This document shows positions 1-5,725 of a stretch of DNA of 8,082 nucleotides, one piece after another. The position numbers were made by a program, and so were the translations under genes. Below the pieces are notes generated by a model. It saw nothing but the letters and a program-made list of their open reading frames with translations, was not told the origin of the DNA and made no database searches. Each line of letters starts with the position of its first letter. Position 1 is the first letter of the stretch. Origin of the DNA: a bacterium (lineage in GTDB: Bacteria > SZUA-79 > Acidulodesulfobacterales > Acidulodesulfobacteraceae); the NCBI GenBank assembly GCA_021806125.1, contig JAJZYC010000062.1, forward strand, positions 1-8,082. The letters run 5' to 3'.

Positions 1-478
1 TAGAACCGATAGTTTCGTCGTTGTTTGCCGATATGGTACCGACCTGCGCTATTTCTTTCTGGTCCTGAATAGGCTTCGATATCTTTTTAAGCTCTTTAAC
101 TATTTCTTCTACGGCTTTGTCTATTCCTCTTTTTACGTATATAGGACTTGCTCCTGCGGTAACGTATTTAACGCCCTCTTTGTAAATAGCCTGCGCCAAT
201 ACGGTTGCTGTCGTAGTTCCGTCTCCGGCCGTATCCGATGTTTTCGAGGCGACTTCTTTTACCATCTGGGCGCCCATATTTTGAAACTTATCGGACAATT
301 CGATCTCTTTAGCAACTGTAACGCCGTCTTTGGTAATTGTCGGCGAACCGAACGATTTTTCGATAACAACGTTTCTTCCTTTAGGGCCAAGCGTAACTTT
401 AACGGCATCTGCAAGTGCATTGACGCCGCTAAGAATTTCGGCTCTGGCTTCCGATGAAAATTTTAATTCTTTTGCCAT
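1..478 (-). CDS. groEL: Chaperonin GroEL (Hsp60), N-terminal 159 residues, truncated by the window edge
   Basis: This is the large subunit of the cytoplasmic GroEL-GroES chaperonin, which folds proteins inside an ATP-driven double-ring chamber. My translation begins MAKELKFSSEARAEIL and stays open to the window edge. It shows the equatorial ATP-site motifs of the family: TLGPKGRNV (residues 29-37), ITKDGVTVAKEIE (48-60, with D51) and SDTAGDGTTTATV (81-93, with the catalytic Asp at 86). SPIYVKRGIDKAV (111-123) and GTISANND (147-154) follow, as in other GroELs. Full-length GroEL is about 540 residues, so the rest of the equatorial domain and the intermediate and apical domains lie before position 1. 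AAAGGAGT at 488-495 is a strong ribosome-binding site 9 bases before the ATG. The gene follows groES after 49 bases, the usual order, and should share its CIRCE-controlled promoter. No odd substitution is visible. Confidence 0.98.
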   Translation of the reverse strand, partial: MAKELKFSSEARAEILSGVNALADAVKVTLGPKGRNVVIEKSFGSPTITKDGVTVAKEIELSDKFQNMGAQMVKEVASKTSDTAGDGTTTATVLAQAIYKEGVKYVTAGASPIYVKRGIDKAVEEIVKELKKISKPIQDQKEIAQVGTISANNDETIGS

Positions 479-527
479 AATTATTTTACTCCTTTGGATT
501 TAAATTATTTAAATTTGTATAAGATTG

Positions 528-818
528 TTATTTTTCGACAATAGCTAAAATGTCGTCTTCTTTCATAATGAGGTATTCTTTGTCGTCGATTTTAACGTCG
601 TTGCCGGAATACTTCGCAAATAAAACAATGTCGCCCACCTTAACGTCCATGGGAATTTTTTTTCCGTCTTCAGTAATCCTGCCGTTTCCCGCGGCTACGA
701 TTTTACCCTGCATAGGCTTTTCTTTAGCAGAGTCCGGAATAAATAATCCTCCTTTTGTTTTTTCTTCTTCCTGAAGTCTTTCAACTAAGATTCTGTCCTG
801 TAAGGGTTTAACTTTCAT
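528..818 (-). CDS. groES: Co-chaperonin GroES (Hsp10)
   Basis: This is the heptameric lid of the GroEL chamber and acts in the cytoplasm. The 96-residue product has the normal length for the family. It opens with MKVKPLQDRILVERL. The GroEL-binding mobile loop covers about residues 17-32 and contains GGLFIPDSA (23-31), where LFI replaces the more usual hydrophobic IVL tripeptide. GKIVAAGNG (38-46), VGDIVLFAKYSG (61-72) and the C-terminal KEDDILAIVE are also typical. AAGGAG at 828-833 lies 9 bases before the ATG and fixes the start. The gene is first in the groES-groEL operon. Its 5' leader starts at a CIRCE element, so HrcA repression released on heat stress is expected. The family assignment is certain; the regulation is inferred from the operator. 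Confidence 0.98.
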   Translation of the reverse strand: MKVKPLQDRILVERLQEEEKTKGGLFIPDSAKEKPMQGKIVAAGNGRITEDGKKIPMDVKVGDIVLFAKYSGNDVKIDDKEYLIMKEDDILAIVEK

Positions 819-884
819 AAACTTCTTCTCCTTATTAAATTATTAATTTATTTTAGTTTCTTGCAAAAGCCTTAGGCCGAATAA

Positions 885-911
885 TTAGCACTAATATTGT
901 TTGAGTGCTAA
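885..911 (-). promoter_or_regulatory. CIRCE operator (HrcA-binding inverted repeat) of groESL
   Basis: The plus strand reads TTAGCACTA, nine spacer bases, then GAGTGCTAA. The consensus is TTAGCACTC-N9-GAGTGCTAA, so there is a single mismatch, at the inner end of the left half-site. The spacer is exactly 9. On the groE side the element lies just downstream of the -10 hexamer, at or next to the expected transcription start, which is a standard place for HrcA to block initiation. hrcA itself is not in the window. Confidence 0.95.
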
Positions 912-918
912 CTCTTTT

Positions 919-947
919 AATATACACTTATGTTTTTAAAAAAACAA
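919..947 (-). promoter_or_regulatory. Probable housekeeping-sigma promoter of groESL
   Basis: Read on the minus strand, TTGTTT (942-947) is followed by a 17-base spacer and TATATT (919-924). The predicted start near 912 abuts the CIRCE element. The -35 matches only the TTG half of the consensus, but the spacing and the position relative to the operator support it. Because the region is so AT-rich, chance matches are possible. Confidence 0.6.
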
Positions 948-1096
948 TACTGTAAATCTTTCTATGATTATTGGAATTATAAAGCATTTTTTAAAATAAG
1001 TCAATTTAAATTAGATTTTCTTTATTTTTTAAAATTTATTATCTATTTAATCTTATTTTCTCAATTTTATATTTTTTTTATTATTAATATCAAACA

Positions 1097-1105
1097 TGAT
1101 ATAAT
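1097..1105 (+). promoter_or_regulatory. Probable extended -10 promoter of the ABC exporter operon
   Basis: TGATATAAT is a perfect TGnTATAAT extended -10 element, with the hexamer at 1100-1105. The -35 position (1077-1082, TTTATT) is weak, as is common with extended -10 promoters. Transcription would start near 1112, about 25 bases before the ATG at 1137. That supports the shorter start for the ATPase. Confidence 0.55.
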
Positions 1106-1136
1106 TAATTCATTAACAGCATCCTACTACAATACT

Positions 1137-1859
1137 ATGGAAAATTATATTCTGAACGTAAAAGATTTAACGAAAAATTTCGGCCGGCTTAAAGCCTTAA
1201 ATAATCTCACTTTTAATATAAAATACGGGGATTTTTTCGGACTCATAGGTCCTAACGGGGCCGGAAAATCAACCCTTTTGAAAATACTTTACGGCATAGT
1301 AATCCCCGATTCTGGCTTTGTCGGCATAGAAGGCCTTAATCTTAAATACGATTATAAAAAGATTAAATATAACCTCGGCATTGTTCCTCAGGACGATAAT
1401 TTAGACGAAGACTTAAGCGTTTATGAAAACCTTTTAATATATTCTATGTACTTCGGAATGCATAGAAAAGAATCTATGAAAAAATCAGCCGAAATCTTAT
1501 TCTTTTTCGATTTAGAAGATAAAAAATATTCTAAGGTTGCCGATTTATCCGGCGGATTAAGAAGAAGGCTTATGATAGCAAGGGCGTTGATAAATAATCC
1601 TTCATTAATCATACTGGATGAACCTACAAGCGGATTAGATCCGGAATACAGGCAGAATATCTGGGGCAGATTAAAAACTTTGAACGAAAAAGGTGTTACT
1701 ATTCTTATGTCCACCCACTATATGGAAGAAGCCGAAAAGCTTTTTAAAAATATGATAATATTAAATCACGGTAATATCGTAATGAGCGGAGCGGTTAACG
1801 ATATTACCCTAAATAAAAAATCTTTAGAAGAAATCTTTCTCGATATCGCTAAAAATTAA
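1137..1859 (+). CDS. ABC transporter ATP-binding protein, NodI/DrrA-type (ABC-2 exporter)
   Basis: This cytoplasmic ATPase powers the membrane partner encoded next to it. Numbered from ATG 1137, the 240-residue protein has Walker A GPNGAGKST (38-46), Q-loop VPQDDN (83-88), signature LSGGLRRRL (137-145), Walker B LIILDEP (157-163, catalytic Glu 162) and the H-loop His 194 in STHYMEEAE. The stretch VPQDDNLDEDLSVYENL resembles the NodI branch of ABC-2 exporters, as do LSGGLRRRL and THYMEEAE. I chose 1137 because MENYILNVKDLTKNFG is a normal ABC N-terminus and a promoter lies 25 bases upstream. The in-frame ATG at 930 would add 69 low-complexity residues and overlap the groE promoter. No clear Shine-Dalgarno sequence precedes the chosen ATG. 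The substrate cannot be read from the sequence; Nod factor export is not implied. Confidence 0.93.
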   Translation: MENYILNVKDLTKNFGRLKALNNLTFNIKYGDFFGLIGPNGAGKSTLLKILYGIVIPDSGFVGIEGLNLKYDYKKIKYNLGIVPQDDNLDEDLSVYENLLIYSMYFGMHRKESMKKSAEILFFFDLEDKKYSKVADLSGGLRRRLMIARALINNPSLIILDEPTSGLDPEYRQNIWGRLKTLNEKGVTILMSTHYMEEAEKLFKNMIILNHGNIVMSGAVNDITLNKKSLEEIFLDIAKN

Positions 1860-2657
1860 GTGAAAATAATAAAAAAAATAGCCGGTATAAATTCCAATTT
1901 AAGTTCAAAGTCTTTTACCGTTTTTTATAGAAACTATATGGTCTGGCTTAAATATTACAAGCCGGGCGTAATAGGCGATATCCTTGAACCTCTTTTATAT
2001 CTTGCCGCACTCGGTTTCGGCGTAGGCAAGTTTATACACAGCATAAACGGAATATCGTACGTTAAATATATCGTTCCGGGGATAATAGCATCGTCGTCGA
2101 TGTATGCCGCGGCATTCGAATCTACGTTCGGCGCATATACTAGAATGGTTACAAACGGGATATACGAAGCTATTCTTCTTACGCCGGTTGGAATAGAAGA
2201 CATAGTCGCCGGAGAAATCCTCTGGGGAACGGCAAAGGCCTTTATGAGCGGAGCGGCAGTTTTGATAATAGGTACCGCTTTTGGATGGATTATATCCCCT
2301 TTCGTTTTTTTTATTCCGGTCATTATCGTTCTAAACGGCATTCTATTTTCTTCGTTATCTCTCTTAATAACGTCGTTTTCGCCGTCTTACGATTTTTTTT
2401 CCTATTATTTTACTATTGCAGTATCTACGATGTTTCTTTTTTCGGGAGTATTTTATCCGGTTTCATCCCTTCCTTATTTAGTAAAATATTTCGTTTATAT
2501 TATGCCTTTATATTATACGGTAAGCATTATGAGAATGCTGGACGAAGGCAGAATAAATCCTTTGACGTTGTCGGCCTATTTATCGGTTATAATATTATTC
2601 GCCCTTATATTTTTTTACGCTTCCGTTTTCTTTATAAGAAAAAGAGTAATAAAATAA
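1860..2657 (+). CDS. ABC-2 type transporter permease, NodJ/DrrB-like
   Basis: This is the inner-membrane half of the exporter whose ATPase is encoded immediately upstream. The 265-residue protein has about six hydrophobic segments, roughly at residues 41-57, 70-90, 125-143, 147-170, 181-201 and 238-258, the usual ABC-2 layout. NodJ-like landmarks are LEPLLYLAALGFGVGKF (42-58), VPGIIASSSMYAAAFE (72-87), EAILLTPVGIEDIVAGEILWG (103-123) and FLFSGVFYPVSSLP (192-205). The start is a GTG directly after the ATPase stop codon (TAA then GTG, no gap), so the two proteins are probably translationally coupled. The gene ends 7 bases before the stop codon of the convergent dcd gene. The transported compound is unknown; lipid, polysaccharide and drug exporters all use this architecture. 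Confidence 0.92.
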   Translation: MKIIKKIAGINSNLSSKSFTVFYRNYMVWLKYYKPGVIGDILEPLLYLAALGFGVGKFIHSINGISYVKYIVPGIIASSSMYAAAFESTFGAYTRMVTNGIYEAILLTPVGIEDIVAGEILWGTAKAFMSGAAVLIIGTAFGWIISPFVFFIPVIIVLNGILFSSLSLLITSFSPSYDFFSYYFTIAVSTMFLFSGVFYPVSSLPYLVKYFVYIMPLYYTVSIMRMLDEGRINPLTLSAYLSVIILFALIFFYASVFFIRKRVIK

Positions 2658-2664
2658 TTTATTC

Positions 2665-3210
2665 TTAAAGGCGGGGGAGGGTTATACCGACCTGGGACTG
2701 ATATTTGCCCTTTTTGTCTTTATATGACGTTCTCGGCTCTTCTCCTTCAAAAAAAAGAACCTGGGCAATACCTTCATTGGCGTAAATTTTAGCCGGAAGA
2801 GGCGTAGTATTTGAAATTTCCAGCGTTACGTACCCTTCCCATTCAGGCTCGAACGGTGTAACGTTAACTACTATTCCGCATCTTGCATAAGTAGATTTTC
2901 CAAGACAGATAGTTACCACATTTCTCGGGATTTTAAAATATTCTACCGACCTGCCTAGAGCAAAAGAATTTGGAGGAACGATGCAGACATCTGACACTAA
3001 ATCTACAAACGATTTCGGGTCGAAATTTTTAGGGTCTACGACGGTGTTGTTTATATTGGTGAATATTTTAAACTCGTTCGATATTCTTAAATCGTACCCG
3101 AAGGAAGATACGCCGTAAGATATAACGCCGTCCCTGACTTGAGAATTTTCGAAAGGCCTTATCATGCCGCCTTCCGCCATTTTTTCTATCCATATATCGT
3201 TTTTAATCAT
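2665..3210 (-). CDS. dcd: dCTP deaminase
   Basis: This enzyme deaminates dCTP to dUTP in the cytoplasm; dUTPase and thymidylate synthase then lead to dTMP. The 181-residue length is normal. MIKNDIWIEKMAEGGMI opens the protein as in the family, followed by SSFGYDLRIS (35-44) and GRSVEYFKIP (86-95). The core motif GKSTYARCGIVVNVT (104-118) supplies Ser 106 and Arg 110. EWEGYVTLEISN (123-134) supplies the catalytic Glu at 131. The motif resembles the monofunctional proteobacterial form more than the bifunctional deaminase/dUTPase of methanogens and mycobacteria, but that distinction is inferred. No good Shine-Dalgarno sequence precedes the ATG, only AAGGG at an overlong distance. The gene lies 32 bases after the LOG-family gene and is probably co-transcribed with it. 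Confidence 0.95.
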   Translation of the reverse strand: MIKNDIWIEKMAEGGMIRPFENSQVRDGVISYGVSSFGYDLRISNEFKIFTNINNTVVDPKNFDPKSFVDLVSDVCIVPPNSFALGRSVEYFKIPRNVVTICLGKSTYARCGIVVNVTPFEPEWEGYVTLEISNTTPLPAKIYANEGIAQVLFFEGEEPRTSYKDKKGKYQSQVGITLPRL

Positions 3211-3242
3211 ATTTTATTGCAGCCCTTGCTTAATTACCGCTG

Positions 3243-3926
3243 TTATAAATTGAAATTTAATATATAATTAATTATTTCGTCCGGGTCGTCCATTATCTTA
3301 ATTATGTTGAAATCTTTTTCGGAGATGTAGGAATTGTGCAAGGTATTGCTTTTAATCCAGTCTATTAAGCCCGTCCAATAGTCCGAACCGTATAATATTA
3401 CGGGGAACGGCTTTGTTTTATTGGTTTGTATCAGTTCTACGGTTTCAAAAAGTTCGTCTAAAGTTCCAAAACCTCCGGGCATCATTATATATGCGGAAGC
3501 ATACCTTACCAGCATAACTTTTCGGACGAAAAAATATTTGAACTCAAGCGTAACGTCGGCAAACCTGTTTAGGGTCTGCTCATGCGGAAGCTTAATATTT
3601 AATCCGACGGAACTTACGTTTAAATTATGCTGTTCCTTAGCTTCCCTGCAACCTCTGTTTGCTGCTTCCATAACCCCAGGACCGCCTCCCGAAATTATAG
3701 AAAATCCTTTTAACGCAAGTTTATAAGCAATATCTTTAGTGTTTTGATATACGACGCCGTCTTCTTTAACTCTTGCGCTTCCGTATATAGTTACGGCAGG
3801 ACATATCGACGGCAGTATATCGAATCCGTCCACAAATTCTCCGATAATCCTGAAAAGCCGCCACGGTTCGGATTTATCTAAAGAGTTTAGTTCGTATCTT
3901 TTTATATTTTCTCTCTTAATGGACAT
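3243..3926 (-). CDS. LOG-family (TIGR00730-type) Rossmann-fold protein, probable nucleoside 5'-monophosphate phosphoribohydrolase
   Basis: Members of this family cleave the N-glycosidic bond of nucleoside 5'-monophosphates, and the plant LOG enzymes release active cytokinins this way. Older annotations wrongly call them lysine decarboxylases. The 227-residue protein shows the Rossmann entry VTIYGSAR (45-52), SGGGPGVMEAANRGC (79-93), FFVRKVMLVRYA (132-143, with the conserved Arg 135) and the hallmark PGGFGTLDELFE (150-161). The N-terminal SEPWRLFRIIGEFVDGF (19-35) is typical of the longer bacterial branch. No Shine-Dalgarno sequence precedes the ATG; the start context AATAAAATATG is the same as for dcd. 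The 97-base gap upstream carries a perfect inverted repeat. The natural substrate in this organism is not known, and a role in AMP turnover is an inference from the family. Confidence 0.92.
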   Translation of the reverse strand: MSIKRENIKRYELNSLDKSEPWRLFRIIGEFVDGFDILPSICPAVTIYGSARVKEDGVVYQNTKDIAYKLALKGFSIISGGGPGVMEAANRGCREAKEQHNLNVSSVGLNIKLPHEQTLNRFADVTLEFKYFFVRKVMLVRYASAYIMMPGGFGTLDELFETVELIQTNKTKPFPVILYGSDYWTGLIDWIKSNTLHNSYISEKDFNIIKIMDDPDEIINYILNFNL

Positions 3927-3957
3927 ATTTTATTCTAAAAATTTTTAACGGCATATA

Positions 3958-3998
3958 GGTAGAAGGATGGCAATGGCAAACATTGCCATCCTTCTACC
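3958..3998. repeat. Perfect 18-bp inverted repeat with 5-base loop, between the ferredoxin and LOG-family genes
   Basis: GGTAGAAGGATGGCAATG (3958-3975) and its exact reverse complement (3981-3998) flank the loop GCAAA. The stem is half G+C in a very AT-rich gap. Neither strand has a run of T directly after the stem, so it is not a textbook intrinsic terminator. The minus strand has only a T-rich stretch (AAAAATTTTT) about 11 bases further on. A looser outer inverted repeat flanks it (ATTCTAAAAATTTTTAACG at 3932-3950 against CGTAAAAATTTTAGAAT at 4014-4030), with two single-base indels. It could be an mRNA-stabilising or attenuating hairpin, a dispersed genomic repeat or a small mobile-element relic. 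Confidence 0.9.
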
Positions 3999-4023
3999 CG
4001 TAATTTAATAAAGCGTAAAAATT

Positions 4024-4287
4024 TTAGAATTTCCAGTCCTTTTTATCCGGATGCGCCTTCATCGCCTTTGCCTTAAGTTCATCTTTCGATTCCTTGTGGT
4101 TTTCATCAGGGATACAGCAATCGACGGGGCAAACCGAAGCGCATTGCTGGGTATCGAAATATCCGTAACATTCGGTGCAAAGATTGGGATCTATAACATA
4201 TATATCTCCCTCGGCAATCGCATTGTTCGGACATTCTGGAATGCAGACTCCGCAAGCAATACATTCATCAGTAATAATAAAAGCCAT
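4024..4287 (-). CDS. 2[4Fe-4S] ferredoxin, Chromatium/YfhL type
   Basis: This is a small cytoplasmic electron carrier with two four-iron clusters. The 87-residue protein has C-x2-C-x2-C-x3-CP at Cys 9, 12, 15 and 19, then C-x2-C-x8-C-x3-CP at Cys 37, 40, 49 and 53. By family rule Cys 9/12/15/53 bind one cluster and Cys 19/37/40/49 the other. The eight-residue spacing in the second motif and the roughly 30-residue tail after it mark the Alvin-like group, which usually has very low potentials. Cys 57 and Cys 58 add two further cysteines; one extra cysteine near 57 is known in this group. AAGGAGG at 4293-4299 is a strong ribosome-binding site. The gene starts 38 bases after eno and is probably co-transcribed with it. 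Its redox partner is not shown by the context. Confidence 0.95.
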   Translation of the reverse strand: MAFIITDECIACGVCIPECPNNAIAEGDIYVIDPNLCTECYGYFDTQQCASVCPVDCCIPDENHKESKDELKAKAMKAHPDKKDWKF

Positions 4288-4325
4288 AACAGCCTCCTTG
4301 TTTTAATTTTATGGTTATTTTTGTT

Positions 4326-5627
4326 TTAACTTAAACGGCTTCCGGCGCCTTTAAAAGCTTTAAGCCCTTTATATAAAGAATTGGCACCTAATTCTTCTTC
4401 TATCTGCAACAGCCTGTTATATTTCGCTACCCTTTCGGAACGGGCAGGCGCGCCGGTTTTAATTAATCCGGAATTTACGGCAACCGATAAATCGGAAATA
4501 AAAGTATCCTCCGTTTCTCCGGACCTGTGGGAAATAACGGCGCTCATATTATTTTTTTGAGTCAATTCTATGGCATCTAATGTTTGAGACAAAGAACCTA
4601 TCTGGTTTAATTTTATTAAGACAGAGTTTATCGAATGGGAATCGACTGCCCTTGTTATGCGATTAGGATTTGTTACGGTCAGGTCGTCTCCTACTATTTG
4701 AACTTTGTCTCCAAGCTCTTTAAGCAAAAGGGAAAATCCGTTGAAATCGTCCTGCGCCATACCGTCTTCTATAGATATGATAGGAAACTTTTCGACGTAA
4801 CCTGCATACATTGCAACCATCTCGTCTGCTTCAAGCACGGTTTTTTTGCCTGCTTCTTTAAGCGTATATTTGCCGTTGGCATAAAACTCGCTTGCCGCAG
4901 GGTCTAAGGCGATAAAAATATCCTTTCCAGGCTGGTATCTTGCTTTTTCTATGGCTTCCATTATTAATATTATCGCTTCCATATTGTTCTGGAGCTGCGG
5001 CGCAAATCCTCCTTCATCGCCGACAGCCGTAGGCATATTTTTGTCGTCCAAAACTTTTTTAAGTTTTTGATAAACTTCCGCTCCCATTCTAAGGGCTTCT
5101 TCAAAGGATTTAGCTCCGGCGGGAACTATCATAAATTCTTGAAAATCAAGCATATTGTTTGCATGTTTTCCGCCGTTTAGAATATTCATCATAGGAACAG
5201 GCATAACATGAGTATTTATACCTCCTAAGTAACGATAAAGAGGTATTTCCAATTCATTTGCCGAAGCAACCGCAGTAGCCAGCGAAACGGCTAAAATTGC
5301 ATTTGCACCCAAATTAGACTTATTCTGGGTGCCGTCAAGATTCATCATTATGTCGTCTATCAGTCTTTGGGAATAACTGTCTATACCGTTTAAAGATTTT
5401 GCTATGATATCGTTAATTCCTTCTATAGCGGAATGAACCGATTTTCCACCATAAACCAAACTGTCGTTATCTCTTTTTTCATAGGCTTCGTATTCTCCGG
5501 TAGATGCCCCGGAAGGAACGCAGGCAAAGCCGCTCATACCGCTCTCTAAAGAAACCTTAACGCTAATAGTCGGATTTCCTCTCGAGTCTAAAATCTGCCT
5601 CCCTTTTACATCGACAATTTCACTCAT
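4326..5627 (-). CDS. eno: Enolase (phosphopyruvate hydratase)
   Basis: Enolase interconverts 2-phosphoglycerate and phosphoenolpyruvate in glycolysis and gluconeogenesis. The 433-residue length is standard. The N-terminus VKGRQILDSRGNPT is diagnostic, as are PSGASTGEYEA (38-48) and NGGKHANN (151-158, His 155). By comparison with characterised enolases the magnesium ligands are Asp 242 (ALDPAAS), Glu 287 (SIEDG) and Asp 314 (GDDLTVTN). The catalytic pair is Glu 205 (GDEGGFAPQ) and Lys 339 (LIKLNQIG). SHRSGETED (366-374) is intact, so the enzyme should be active. GDDLTVTN has Thr where many enolases have Phe, which is a mild variation. AGAGGA at 5637-5642 serves as ribosome-binding site. An extended -10 promoter lies about 60 bases upstream. 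The ferredoxin gene follows after 38 bases. Confidence 0.99.
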   Translation of the reverse strand: MSEIVDVKGRQILDSRGNPTISVKVSLESGMSGFACVPSGASTGEYEAYEKRDNDSLVYGGKSVHSAIEGINDIIAKSLNGIDSYSQRLIDDIMMNLDGTQNKSNLGANAILAVSLATAVASANELEIPLYRYLGGINTHVMPVPMMNILNGGKHANNMLDFQEFMIVPAGAKSFEEALRMGAEVYQKLKKVLDDKNMPTAVGDEGGFAPQLQNNMEAIILIMEAIEKARYQPGKDIFIALDPAASEFYANGKYTLKEAGKKTVLEADEMVAMYAGYVEKFPIISIEDGMAQDDFNGFSLLLKELGDKVQIVGDDLTVTNPNRITRAVDSHSINSVLIKLNQIGSLSQTLDAIELTQKNNMSAVISHRSGETEDTFISDLSVAVNSGLIKTGAPARSERVAKYNRLLQIEEELGANSLYKGLKAFKGAGSRLS

Positions 5628-5687
5628 TTTAGATTTTCCTCTGAAAAATAAAAATATTAGATTTAAATTTTAAGAAATAATTTAAGC

Positions 5688-5696
5688 ATTATAACA
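5688..5696 (-). promoter_or_regulatory. Probable extended -10 promoter of eno-ferredoxin
   Basis: On the minus strand the sequence reads TGTTATAAT, a perfect TGnTATAAT extended -10 element. The -35 position 17 bases upstream (TTTTAG) does not match the consensus. The start would lie about 55 bases before the enolase ATG. It sits in the 98-base gap after the phosphohexomutase gene, indicating that eno can be transcribed independently of it. Confidence 0.5.
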
Positions 5697-5725
5697 TTTT
5701 TTTTCTTTTTCTAAAAATAGATTTT

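Larger units (their letters stand above)
819..1136. other. Divergent control region between groES and the ABC exporter operon
   Basis: These 318 bases separate two divergent operons. From the left they hold the groES Shine-Dalgarno sequence (828-833), a small GCCT-T-AGGC dyad (869-877) in the groES leader, the CIRCE operator (885-911), the groE promoter (919-947), an extremely AT-rich stretch (about 948-1090) and an extended -10 promoter facing the exporter (1097-1105). The AT-rich stretch can be read in frame with the downstream ATPase from an ATG at 930. The peptide is low-complexity Phe/Ile/Lys/Tyr sequence, and that start lies inside the groE promoter, so I do not treat it as coding. I see no RNA gene or riboswitch here. 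Confidence 0.6.

Noticed and set aside
550..774. Plus-strand open frame of 74 codons opposite groES
   Set aside because: It lies wholly inside a certain groES gene on the other strand and has no recognisable motif or ribosome-binding site.
1955..2341. Minus-strand open frame of 128 codons opposite the permease, and a second plus-strand frame at 2285-2668
   Set aside because: Both overlap the well-supported NodJ-like permease in other frames. Their sequences are compositional shadows without family motifs.
1137..2657. Naming the exporter nodI-nodJ
   Set aside because: The resemblance is at subfamily level only. No nodulation genes are near and the substrate is unknown.
3958..3998. Calling the 18-bp inverted repeat an intrinsic terminator
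   Set aside because: No T-run follows the stem directly on either strand, so it was listed as a repeat.
4635..4907. Plus-strand open frame of 90 codons opposite enolase
   Set aside because: It is antisense to conserved enolase active-site coding sequence and shows no independent features.
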